Assembly (NCBI GenBank): GCA_025667525.1
Contig: CM046876.1
Location: forward strand, 84,919,512-84,983,511
From: Glebionis coronaria
Taxonomy: Eukaryota; Streptophyta; Magnoliopsida; Asterales; Asteraceae
Reading direction: 5' to 3'
Length of the DNA stretch: 64,000 nt
In this document: one piece after another, positions 34,297-44,539 of the stretch
How positions within the stretch are numbered: the stretch's first letter is position 1
Layout: each line of letters opens with the position of its first letter
Notes under the pieces: generated by a model
Seen by the model: the letters and a program-made list of their open reading frames with translations, nothing else
What the model was told of the DNA's origin: nothing
The model's database searches: none
Program-made: the position numbers and the translations under genes

Positions 34297-37136
34297 TATA
34301 AGAACTTGTATTTTTCCTGGTATTATTTTATTCTTTTATTCGTGCTTCTTGAATTTTCCAACGTATTACATTTTCTTGTATTCTTATATGTAAATCCTGA
34401 GATCTTGAGAATTTTAATTAAATTATATTTTAATTATTTTTCTGATCGTTAATAATATTTTGAGTACTGGTCATTTATTATTTATCGGCAAAGACTATGC
34501 CCGTCATCGACCGTAAATCTTCTCGTTATGAAATAAAAGTATTTTCTTGTCATTATTTAATTGTTCGTTTTACGGTCATTCTTCGTAAATTTATGATAAA
34601 CCTTTAAATGTCATTTTTTATGACGCGTTAACGTTTATTAAATAATAAGCCCTCATTTATATATCGAAATATAAATGTTCTCCAAATGTCGACGTTTTTA
34701 TTTTATATTGAGCATTTAATTTTCGTGTTTTACGTCTAACTTTTAAATTACGTAACTTTTAAAATATCGGATATTAATAATACCCGCTTTAATCAAAATA
34801 TAACAAATGGTACATACAAACCTTATCCTTATCTTTGTACCTCATATAGTGCGTTTTTATCATTACATGTGTATGTTTTAGTAACTAAAATTCAAATTAT
34901 TAATTTGATGTCTAAGATTTATAAACAACACATATAAGTGGCAGTTATACATCATTTGACGAGATAAAAATGACTAATTCATGTATACGTGTTACATGTA
35001 TACAAACGACACAAACTCTCTGTCGTATGGTCTGCTAGCAGTAATAAGGAACAAGAAAGGAGTATGGGTTGATCTTGAAGCCGGGTTTAGAGAAGAAACC
35101 GTCCTTGGCCAATCTTATACGGTCGTTTCGACTCGCTATGAATCCACTCCATTACTCTCAAACCCTTGAAAGCTTATTATCATTCTATATACTCTTGATC
35201 AAGCTATAAATGGAGTATGTTACCACATGATCAAAAGGTTCTGAAGAAACACCATCGACTCGTTCGTGAGCACTAGATACGCAACACAAAAATCTACCTA
35301 GTTACTGTATTTGAAACATCACAACTCATTTTTACTTCCTTTCCACTGCTACCTTCAAACGCCACATCTTAAATCCCGATATAACATCTTATTTATCATT
35401 GATAACGAAGGAACGCGTACTTGCTCGGATTAGATTTCTGGTGTGAGTTGTAGGCTCATGTTTGCCGATAAAAAAGAAAGTCTCTAGTTGATCTTCGTTC
35501 GTCTTTGGGTCACGAAATTGGTTACGTACAAGTTTATATTTTGGTGTGCGTTTAATCACAGCCGTAGTTCCAGTCGGTAGTAATATTCGAGCTTTGATTT
35601 CATAATCGTTGGTATATGGTTTCTTAGCCGCATGTCCGAGTTCGTGTTTTGGTTCACGTCTCGAACATATTAAATTTCGTTAGTATGCGTGGTCGTTCCG
35701 GTCTTTATTCTCGTGCATCATAGCTCTGAATCACTCGTCTTGTATATATCGACGTGGAGCTAAGGTATGACCCCATATTAACTTACGAATGTTATTTGTT
35801 TTACTCTTCGAATGAGATAAACAGAAAGAAAACAATGGCTTTGTAATATTCAAATGAGAATGAAGATGTTACGTAAATTTTAATGCAATTAATATAATTT
35901 GAATATTTATATGTCTAGTACTTAGATTATTAAACTAAGTACAAATCTATATTATAGATTTGTAAAGTAACACTTTTTTACCCCTGGTTCATCTTATTCT
36001 ATTCAAAACTAGTCCTAACTATATTTTTGAGAAACCTTTATAAAGCTCGTTTATTTTCTTAAGTTGTCGTTTATATCTCTAAGACGCGTCACTCTATTTT
36101 AGGTCGCCGCTAGAAGCTCCTGGTTCCTCAATTTATCTTATTTCATCGTTTCACTCAGGTTACCATTATCGTGATCGTTATCTTCGTTTGATATCGCTAT
36201 CGCTAAGGTGAGTTCATAGCCCCTTTTTACTACTTATACATTTTTCTAAACGCGGGGTGAGATTTTACATGGTGGAACACATTCATTTAAAACTGTATGC
36301 TATCCAGAACTTGTATGCTATCCAGAACTTGTATGCTATCCAGATCTTGTATGCTTTCCAGAACTTGTATGCTTTCCAGAACTTGATGATTTCCAACAGT
36401 TTTTCATTATTATTATTGCTTTTAGTCTATAGCCTTAAGTTTCCTCTCCTGATCATGAACCGTTAATTTACTTGTGTTACTAAGCGCGAATGTTGTGGGT
36501 GGATCCATCGGGATTGACAATCCCCGTCCCATGTTGCGGTTCTTTAACCATGACACATTTCATTTGTTTATACCTGAGTATTTAGGCTGAATACTCCCTA
36601 GAGGAACTTACATTGAGTTGAGCTTCGGTTCATGAACGGAACAGCAATAATAATAATAGTTTCGGACAATGGTTACTATACATAACCATTTTCCCTATTT
36701 ACTTTTTTTACAATGAATGCTTGTGTTCCACACCTTTACTACTAAACCTATGAATATCACTCAACTTTATGTTGACGATTTTACATGTTTAATCTCAGGT
36801 ATTATTACTTAGCTTTTCTTGGATGGGAGCCCGCATGATATTATCGCAGCTTGGATATTTCTGTGTTACTTTTTAAAGTTTGGTTTTGGTAAAAGCTGTC
36901 AGAAGTTTAACCTATATTTTCTGTAACAACATGTTATAAAACCATGTTTAAATAATAGATTTTCCGCTTATCAAACACTGGGACCTTTGTTTAAAAACTC
37001 TGATCTTTTTGTGATGTAATGTATAAGTTTTTATTACGTCAACTTTATGTCAACAGTATTTCATTGTTTCTTGCACCATGACGTGGAACCCCTTTGCCGC
37101 CTACGTGTTTCCTTGCCTGATTTTGGGGGTCTCACA
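34297..37136 (+). repeat. 3' LTR of element D
   Basis: The partner of 27647-30485, with scattered substitutions and single-base indels (for example one extra A near 34304). It ends CTCACA before the ACAAC duplication. The short frames at 34981-35169 and 36257-36466 are also present in the other copy and have no coding signal. Confidence 0.9.
36294..36383. repeat. 18-bp tandem repeat in 3' LTR of D, 5 units
   Basis: The same five-unit array as at 29643-29732, with one or two base differences. Confidence 0.93.
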
Positions 37137-37685
37137 ACAACCTCGTCCTCAGAAGGTGGACAAAGAGGTGTCAAAACATACGTGTTGCGGATGTTGGTGT
37201 CGTCCGGTGTCGGCTCCTTTGAAAGAATTGTCTTCAAATCCGTAGAAGAATGAATACCATAATCATCAAAGTCCAAAGGAGGGGCATCACTCTCATGAGG
37301 GAAGTATGTATTGAGAAATGTAGAAAAGTCTTCCTCAAATGAGTAGTCATCCAAAGTAGGATCAAGCATGGATGGCGGAGGATCTGCATCATGAGAAGAA
37401 TCACTCGAAAGAGTATCGGCCTCATCAAAATCATCATAAGTGGGCATGTCGGGATACTCGAAAGTAAAATCATCATAATCATCCCCATCGGAGCTAGATT
37501 CATCATCATAAGCATCATAGATCGGTGGAGAATCATATATGGGTGAAGGTTCCAAATTGGAGAGAAAAATCATCCACATCATCTTGAAACAGTGGATTAG
37601 CATTGCAAGAATCGAATAGAGGATTGTTGTAGACGACAAAATCATCAAGCACATTAATCATATTCGCCGATTCTCATCCATTATA
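37137..37685 (-). pseudogene. Athila C acidic ORF downstream of protease
   Basis: It follows the protease directly, where RT would be expected. The first part (NMINVLDDFVVYNNPLFDSC) reads in one frame and, after a frameshift near 37560, continues as a Asp/Glu/Ser/Pro-rich stretch (YDDESSSDGDDYDDF, FDEADTLSSDSSHD, LCPPSEDEV) to the insertion point of element D. Autonomous Athila proteins have a comparable acidic spacer between protease and RT, as in E and F here. In C the spacer runs to its own C-terminus instead of into RT. Confidence 0.7.
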
Positions 37686-38672
37686 TTACCTTGTAAGCTT
37701 CCCCATTTCAAAAACTTGTGCATCATCCCCGACTCTTAAGATGAGTTCACATTTATCCACATCTATTAAAGCTCGACCGGTTCTCAAAAATGGGCATCCA
37801 AGTATTAACGGAATACGAGGGTCCATTTCATAATCAACAACGACAAAGTTGACCGGAAAAGTGAATGTGCCAACTTTAATGAACACATCTTCGGCAATAC
37901 CAACGGGGTAAGCGAGAGTACGATTGGCTAGCTCAAGAGTCATCTTGGTGGGTGTAAGGTCGGGCAATGATAACTTTTTCCAAACGCTGAAAGGCATCAA
38001 ATTTATACTTGCCCCGAGATCGGCTAAGGCAGTAAATTCGTCGGTTTGGTTAAAAGTACAAGGTAGCACAAAACGACCGGGATCTCCAAGTTTTTCCGGA
38101 AGTTCTTTAAGAAGGATTGTAGAGCAATTTTCATTCAAGCGAGTATTAACAAACTCGACCATCTTCTCCTTCTTACTAAGCAATTCCTTAAACATCTTGA
38201 CAAATTGTGGCATTTGGGCAAGAGCTTCAACAAGGGTAAATGTGACGGTCATTCCGGCAATCTTTTCCAAAAAGTTAGAGACTCGAACGTCATTCTTAGT
38301 CAAAATTCTAGCCTTGTTGAGTCGCGAAGGGTAAGGAATGCTGGGGTTGGGTGGTGGAGGTGTAGAAGGTGAAGGTTGAGATGTTGAAGGGTTAAAGGTG
38401 GAAGGTGGGGTTGGTGGAGGATTCTTCTTAGGTACTTCAGTAAGAGGTAATGGTGTACTAATACTAGGTGTGGGAGTAGTAGGGATAAATGGTGGTGGAG
38501 GAGGTGTAGATGGAGTAACTGGGGGTGGGATAGATGGTCCTACTAAAGTTGCTCCACTACGGGTAGTAATAGCACTCACATTCGCTCGCGGGTTGGTGAC
38601 GGTGTTTGAAGGTAGAGAGCCCGAAGTAGAGGGTTGAGTGGTGGGTAAGAAACTAGCCAGCATATTCTTCAA
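37686..38672 (-). pseudogene. Athila C protease region
   Basis: An open stretch of 328 codons within the Gag-Pro frame. It contains AITTRSGATL, a long Pro/Ser/Thr-rich spacer, IPYPSRLNKAR, the domain preceding protease (FLEKIAGMTVTFTLVEAL), then the retropepsin active site ALADLGASINLMP (Asp-Leu-Gly variant) near residue 216-228, and LILGCPFLRTGRALID near residue 289. The catalytic Asp is present. It cleaves the polyprotein in the particle. It ends just after MGKLTR. Confidence 0.88.
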
Positions 38673-38777
38673 ATCATTCGTTTGATTGCTGAAGGAGGAT
38701 TGTATATCATTTTGAAGCTCGGATCTAATGTCATCCCCTTGCTTAGTGATATCCCCTTTTAAATTGATAATTTGGCT

Positions 38778-39299
38778 TTATAGATTCTTAATTTGCTCTC
38801 CTTGGGTTCTCATTAAGGCTTCAACATCTTGATTAATGGGTGGGGCTTGTTGAGCGGGTGGGTGATAAGGATTAGAAGCTCGAGGTGGGATTTGGTTGCT
38901 TCTAGTGTAGTTGTTGTTGAGATTGTGGTTTTGAGGAAAAAAACCGGGTGAAAGGTAGTTGTTCGACCGGTAACTTAGCAAATTTCGATCCCCTTGAGGT
39001 CGGGCTTGGTAATTTTCCGGTGAATAATTACCATAAGCCGCATACACATTTTCCGGATTGCCTTGAGTAGAAGGATAATCAGTGTATGAGTGAGGACCGC
39101 CGCATGTCTCACAAGGAATGGCTACCGCTTTAACTTGTTGTTGTTGGTTTGAAGCGATGTGCAAGATATTTTTGTTCATTTCGGCCATCATGCGGGCGAA
39201 TTCGGTCATGTCGGGGTTTGCTGAAGTAGAAGAAACATTGACTCTCGGGTTGTTCCTTGAAGAAGCGGAGGAATCCCCATTTTTGTGATGAGTAGTCAT
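38778..39299 (-). pseudogene. Athila C Gag, C-terminal part with zinc knuckle
   Basis: It contains MTTHHKNGDSSASS, a Gln/Asn-rich stretch and a degenerate CCHC knuckle CETCGGPHSYTDY. The fourth ligand reads Tyr; the equivalent in element F (CMYCGGAHDYSEC) has Cys. It is joined to the upstream Gag by a 1-base frameshift near 39330 and to protease by a stop near 38777. Confidence 0.8.
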
Positions 39300-40066
39300 G
39301 TTCTCAATAAGCTCTCTACACTCCTCGGTCTTCCTTTCATAAATGTGCCACCGGCGGCTGCATTAATCGTATCACGATCATGAAAAGTCAAACCGTTGTA
39401 GAAAGTATCAATTAAGGTAACGGGAAGCATATTGTGGTTTGGAAATCGATCGATCAAAACATTATATCTTTCCCAAGCATCAAAGAGAGATTCATCGGGT
39501 TCTTGCATGAAACCGCTGATTTGATTTCGAAGGCCCGTGACCATGGATGGTGGAAAGTAGCGCGACAAAAATCGTTGAGTCATGTCATCCCAAGTATGAA
39601 TGGAATTCTTCGGGAGACAATCAAACCATTTTTCGGCGTGGTGTGATAAAGTATGTGGAAAGAGTTGAAGGCGAAGAACATCCATAGTAGCACCGGGCAA
39701 CTTCATGCTTTGAGTAATAGTAATGAATTTGTCGAGGTGCTTGTTGGCATCATCATCAGGCAATCCGCGAAATGGATTAGTTTGCACTTGTTGGATCATG
39801 TGATGCTTCAACGAAAACTTCGGAGCCGTGATTTGCATCGGCGCAATCGGTCCTCCTCATCCAAACATTGTGGGTTGACAAAGCTCCTCCATTGTCCGAA
39901 GATCGGGCTGTGGAAGAACATTGTTGTTGTTATTATTGAGGTGCAGTGGATTATTGTTGTTGTTCACACCTGCCATAGCTAAATCTTCACGAGTCTCGGG
40001 CTCTGGATAAGTTGAAGATCTAGTACGCATACACCTGCAAAAGCAAAAGAAAAAGATACCAAACAC
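39296..40066 (-). pseudogene. Athila C Gag, N-terminal part
   Basis: The start region at 40066-39857 (MRTRSSTYPEPETREDLA, then an Asn run, TMEELCQPTMFG) is separated by an in-frame TGA at 39857 from the capsid-type domain (FRGLPDDDANKHLDKFITI, FDCLPKNSIHTWDDM, FYNGLTFHDRDTINAAAGG). These motifs are typical of Athila Gag and match element F. An ATG a little downstream of the true start may also be usable. It forms the particle. Confidence 0.85.
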
Positions 40067-40241
40067 AAAGAGAATATATATACACTATGAAAATAAAAAT
40101 AAAATCTTTTTGGATTTTTGAAAATTTTAATTTTTATGGATTTTTGGAAATTTTTAAGCAAGAAAAATAACTCTCACGAATGAACGGATCCCAAAAAGCA
40201 ACGCGTCTCTCACAAAAAACCGTTAATCTTTACGAAAAGAG

Positions 40242-40256
40242 CCGGCAGCGGCGCCA
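40242..40256 (-). other. Primer binding site of Athila C (tRNA-Asp type)
   Basis: On the - strand TGGCGCCGCTGCCGG begins two bases inside the right LTR. One base differs from the usual Athila tRNA-Asp site. Confidence 0.85.
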
Positions 40257-40258
40257 TT

Positions 40259-42093
40259 TAATAACTGCTTTTCACCTAGTATAAAAATTAAGTTCGTTGA
40301 AGTGGTCTAATCGAATTGATTACTGGTTCAAAGTGTGACTCAGTTGTTTTTGGTTAAGAAAAATATTTTGTCGTTTGTAGTAAAAGGAAAGTGCAAAAAC
40401 TTTAAAGTAAAAGGTAGGTAAGATAAAGCTAAAAGTAATTAATAATAAATGACGAGAAATTAAAAGCAATTAAAGTAAATAAGGCAAACTTAAAACTATC
40501 CTAAAGGCAAACTTAAACTTAAGCTAAAGGCAAGCTTAAAATAAATCTAAGGCAAGTAGACTAAAAGTACGACTAAGGAAAAAGGCGGGAAAAGTAAAGT
40601 TTAAAACTTAAAAACTAAAAACAACTCATTCGGAATAAACCTCCGTTCGGAATAATCACTCATTCGGAATGTCACCTTCGTTCGGAATAATTCTTCTTCA
40701 CTCGGAATAATTACCACATGCGGAATAAAACACTCATCCGGAATATGTCTTCATCCGGAATAACACGTTCATCCGTAATAAAGCACTGATCCGGAATAAC
40801 AAGTCTATCCGGAATAAACCTTTGATCCGGAATAAACCTTTGATCCGGAATAAAGCTTCACTCGGAATAAAATGGTTGGTTCGGAATAACTAGTTCATTC
40901 AGAATAAATTGTTCATCCGGAATAATAGCTTACTCGGAAAAACCTTCACTCGGAATGATTAGTTCATTCGGAATAATCATTTCATTCGGAAAGATTGCTT
41001 TATTCGAAATAATTAGTTCATCCGGAATAAACCCTTGATCCGGAATAAAAGATTTATCCGGAATAAACTGCTGGTTCGGAATGGACCTTGATTCGGAATA
41101 ATATGCTTATTCGGAATGACCACCTGATCCGGAATAATCAACTGATCCGGAATATTAACTTGATGCGGAATAAATGACTAATCCCTTCATTCGTGATGTA
41201 TAGCTGGTTCGGAATAATCTGGGCAAACAAATTCGCGAAGAACAAGGAAGGAGATAGGATACGAATTTAAACAAAACTAATCAAAATCAACCAAAAGATT
41301 AAACCAAAACAACCACTAATGATCTAATAACAATAACCTATCAATCCAAATCAATAAAACTAACAATAATAACCACAATAATCAAAACCCACTTGATTAA
41401 ATCAATAAAAACTTAAGAACATGAACATAAACATAAGATTGAATAAACACAAGAAAGGAAGATGAGAGATTAATAAGAAAAGTAAAGATTCAATAACAAT
41501 AAAAGAAAACTTACTTGAATTAAAGGAATTAAAAGTGCAAGACAATTAAGGAAATGACATGAATTTAAATTGCAAGTAATGTAAATGGTGGAGAACTAAT
41601 CTTGTCAAAATTAGCTAACAAAAACAAATGAATCTTAATGATCCTATTTATAGTGGAGGAGGAGAGGATTAGTGAAAGCTTCCTCCTCTCTTTCTTCTTT
41701 CTTTATTTCTCGTTTAGTCCTCGTCTTCTTAATTCTTCGACTTTTGTTTCGGGATTAATAAACTCGTCTTGTAATTTCTTCATTAATTTAGACTTGAGTT
41801 CTTCGGCTTTTATTAAACTTCCGTCTTTGGACTTTTTCTTCGATAAATCTTTAGAATAGGCCTTGGACTTCCGTTCTTTTTGCACTCTTGATTTCTTGAC
41901 TTCGTCTTTTGTCTTTTTCTTCGATAAAAGCCCGTGAAAGCCCTTGTTTTCTCCCCTTTTCACATTTTCCTCCTAAATCACAACAAAAACACAAACCACG
42001 CATAATTCCGACAGTTACGACATAAAATACACGTTTTGGCCTGGTTATTATTGTAATTAAGTGGTAAAAGGATGGGAGTTTACACACCTATCA
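40259..42093 (-). repeat. 5' LTR of Athila C
   Basis: 1,835 bp. It is longer than the other copy by small indels, including one extra motif unit near 40816-40850. The outer end TATCA abuts the TGGAC duplication. Confidence 0.9.
40626..41215 (-). repeat. CGGAA motif array in the 5' LTR of Athila C
   Basis: The counterpart of 23853-24432, about 30 copies, with scattered changes inside the motif itself (for example CCGTAATAA near 40775). Confidence 0.9.
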
Positions 42094-43205
42094 TGGACCA
42101 ATTATCTTTTAATATTTCAGGAATAGATATTCTCTAAATTAACCAAGGAGGTGACATTAATATATCAGTTGCGTCAAAAGAATAGTATTTCACTATATTC
42201 AAAAAGAATTAATGAACTCAAAGCAAGGGAATTCAGATCAAGAGTTCTTGTTAACAGTTCTTTGCACCAGGTGAAAACCATGATGGGCATCTATAGTCTG
42301 CCTTTTTTTTATATGAATGATAGTTTTTTCCAAGTTACATTTCATTATGCATCAAGGGACGAACCAATTATGCAGATTTGCATATAAGTTGAACTTACTC
42401 TCTTATAAAAACTCGTGAGGTTTGCATCATCAAACGGTAAGTAACCTGCCACAAGTATGAAAATGATAACCCTACATGACCATATGTCCCATTATAACCC
42501 TTTACTATGAGTACCTGATACAAACAATTCACTAATATGATTGTGTAAGTCTTCACGATGAAATTCATAAACACAAAAATTGTTGCACTTTTACCTCATG
42601 AGCGACATAGTTTGGAGTCCCACGCGATTTATGTAACATCCCATTTTCCTGAATTCAAGTGTAAGAAAAATAAAAATGTACAATATATAAAGATTGTAAG
42701 TAACATACCACTTGCTGAGAAAATCTAAAGTCTGAAACTTTTAAAACACCATAGGAATCCAAGAGACAGTCACAAGTTCAATTTGTAGAAAACAGGATGA
42801 TATCAATATCAGAAAGATTAAAATATATGATCTTAATGATATAATTAGTAATAATAACATGAACATTGTAAATGATGAACATTGATGATGACCCTTTAGA
42901 ACTCTATTTTACACGTCTCTACTATGGCAGTAATCTACAACATTCATAAGTTGCTGAAAATATCTTTGTGCACTATCTTCTTTGAGTCGTCCATGGTTTG
43001 CCTGAAAAAACAAAATATATATTAGCATAGCTGCTCATGCTACTAAATGCAAGTAGACAAGAATGACCTAAAGACTAAAACGATCACCAAATACTTACAA
43101 TTTGATAAGTTGCAATCTACATCTCTGGAACCAATTCAGCAATTTAATTGACATCTAGTGAAGAGATTATTACTGAGTTTCTAGGGATACTTGTGTGTGG
43201 CACCC
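42094..43205 (-). pseudogene. CBL-interacting protein kinase (CIPK) relic with introns
   Basis: Exon relics in correct order on the - strand. A degenerate exon ends before GTAAGT at 43092-43097. 42894-43001: [20 protein letters not shown] then DYCHSR, with HRDLK degraded to a stop plus NRVLK. 42709-42785: LLDSYGVLKVSDFRFSQQV (DFG reads DFR), then GTATGT. 42595-42648: MLHKSRGTPNYVAHE. 42399-42514: VIIFILVAGYLPFDDANLTS. 42094-42309: KADYRCPSWFSPGAK, a frameshift, then RISIPEILKDNW, where Athila C enters. Exon borders fit the intron-rich CIPK clade and most keep GT/AG. The N-lobe and the regulatory NAF domain were not found. Loss of the catalytic Asp and Gly means no kinase activity. Confidence 0.85.
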
Positions 43206-44337
43206 TTCTACGATATAAAACATTAATCTAGGGAACTATAACCAGAAAATCTGTAAACACATTTTGATCCCACACATTCACATGATCCCCATACCAGCTC
43301 TGATCAAAGTATTTATGTATCATTCCTTTGAATTGACCAAAACGTTCATACAACGTCAGTTATAAGATTACAAAACTATTAACAGACTTGACTTGAAAAA
43401 AAATTATTTTTAACCGTCATATATTCCGAATTCTTGATATCAGTTGTAAGCAATGCATAACTCTTTTGGGCAAGAGTTTTAAAGGGGTCAAACTAAAAAA
43501 ATTACCTATAAAAGTCGTATCACTGATTGAGCATGCTCACAAAATCCCAGCGATCTAACCATCTGTGATGTAAAGATAAGCTCTAAAAATTGTCTATAGG
43601 CAAGGTTCCCCATATACTATAAGCGGCCTTAGCTAACTTATGTGCCCAGGCGAGATTATGCTATTCTTGCCTAGAGAGATCAAATTCTGCGTGATAAATC
43701 AAACATTGCACTTCAATATCATATGGTGTTAATATATGTTATAGCAGGTGTATATTTTGCATCATCAATAAGAAATAAAAAAATATTATTATTATCACCG
43801 TATACATGTCAGAAAGTGGCATATTCATAAAAATAAAACAATTCAAACTGGGATGAAAACTAAGTTATATATAATGAAAACAACACTATGTGTAATTAAA
43901 TGGGTTTCGAAACCAACCACTTGTAAAAAAATACCTTTGAATCTCAAATCTCGAATCTTGATACAAATCTTGTTAATTGATTTAACTAGTTAGCAATGAC
44001 ATCAGGTTGATTTGGGATCAACATTGAAAGCCTTTGTGATTTTTGTTGTGGTTGCATATCGAATCAAATTTGGTGGAATCGATTATGGTATTGGGATTTT
44101 GGTTATGATCGATGGTTATGGAAGAATAGGTTACCTTGGTATCTTATGGAATAGATTATAAATATAAGTAACCAGATTTTCTAACTACAAAAAACGTACG
44201 ATCGCAAAGAAAATATTATATATAGTAATTAAATTAATATATCAAAAATTTTAAAAAATTAAAAAATAAAATAATATTTAGAAAGTGATGACGTGGATTA
44301 TGATGTGGCATATCCCTCCTCTTATATATAATGTAGA
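43206..44337. other. AT-rich DNA, possible upstream introns of the kinase relic
   Basis: I see no exon of the kinase N-lobe (no GxGxFxxV or VAIK-type codons) and no other gene. The last 60 bases carry the terminus described next. Confidence 0.4.
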
Positions 44338-44339
44338 GA
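44220..44339 (-). mobile_element. Probable Helitron 5' terminus
   Basis: Read on the - strand from 44339, the sequence begins TCTCTACATTATATATAAGA and continues GGAGGGATATGCCACATCAT, then CACGTCATCAC and an AT-rich stretch. TC starts followed by TATA-rich sequence and CCACGTCATC blocks are typical of plant Helitron 5' ends, and the base before TC is A, as expected for A/T insertion. The CTRR 3' end would lie left of the kinase relic, possibly outside the window, so the element is not closed. An alternative is another terminal-repeat-poor element. Confidence 0.4.
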
Positions 44340-44539
44340 TATATATAATATACACATAGGTATATACACATAAGCACATAGTTCCTAAATGCATCTGTAT
44401 GAGGGTTCCTAGGTTATAGTCTAACCTAGTGCACATAATTCTCTATAACCATTGTCTTTAATACCAAACTATCACACCCCACCTAGGCGGAATCATGAGG
44501 CGTGTGCGATAGATAACATCACGACACAATGGCGTCACA
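44340..44539. other. Unassigned DNA between Helitron-like end and Athila E
   Basis: A short AT-rich stretch, then a TCACACCCCACCTAGGCGGA block near 44472 that recalls LTR or promoter-proximal sequence common in composite repeats. I could not assign it. Confidence 0.3.

Larger units (their letters stand above)
27647..37136 (+). mobile_element. Chromovirus-like LTR element D, coding region decayed
   Basis: LTRs of 2,839 and 2,840 bp are flanked by ACAAC at 27642-27646 and 37137-37141. A tRNA-Met primer site follows the left LTR and a CTTTAGGGGG tract precedes the right one, so it reads left to right. The internal part is 3.8 kb with no long frame. Remnants near 34130-34220 match the end of a chromovirus polyprotein. 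The LTRs look about 98-99% alike by eye. It lies inside the acidic ORF of Athila C. Confidence 0.9.
23483..42093 (-). mobile_element. Athila-type element C (Gag-Pro only), split by element D
   Basis: LTRs lie at 23483-25299 and 40259-42093, flanked by TGGAC duplications (23478-23482 and 42094-42098). A tRNA-Asp primer site lies inside the right LTR, so it reads right to left. After removing element D the internal part is about 5.5 kb. It encodes Gag, an aspartic protease and an acidic extension, but no RT, RNase H or integrase. Its long 3' non-coding region is closely related to that of element E. It would have depended on another Athila for enzymes. Confidence 0.9.

Noticed and set aside
34981..35169. 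Small frame in the LTR of D (YGLLAVIRNKKGVWVDLEAG)
   Set aside because: The counterpart in the other LTR (28380-28520) has a shifted frame, and no start context or homology was seen.
37924..38637. Gly-rich and other forward frames opposite Athila C protease
   Set aside because: Complement of the Pro/Ser/Thr-rich spacer codons; shadow frames.
42141..42260. Forward-strand frame ELKAREFRSRVLVNSSLHQ followed by a GT that looks like an exon end
   Set aside because: The opposite strand explains the same bases as the CIPK relic (KADYRCPSWFSPGAK to RISIPEILKDNW).
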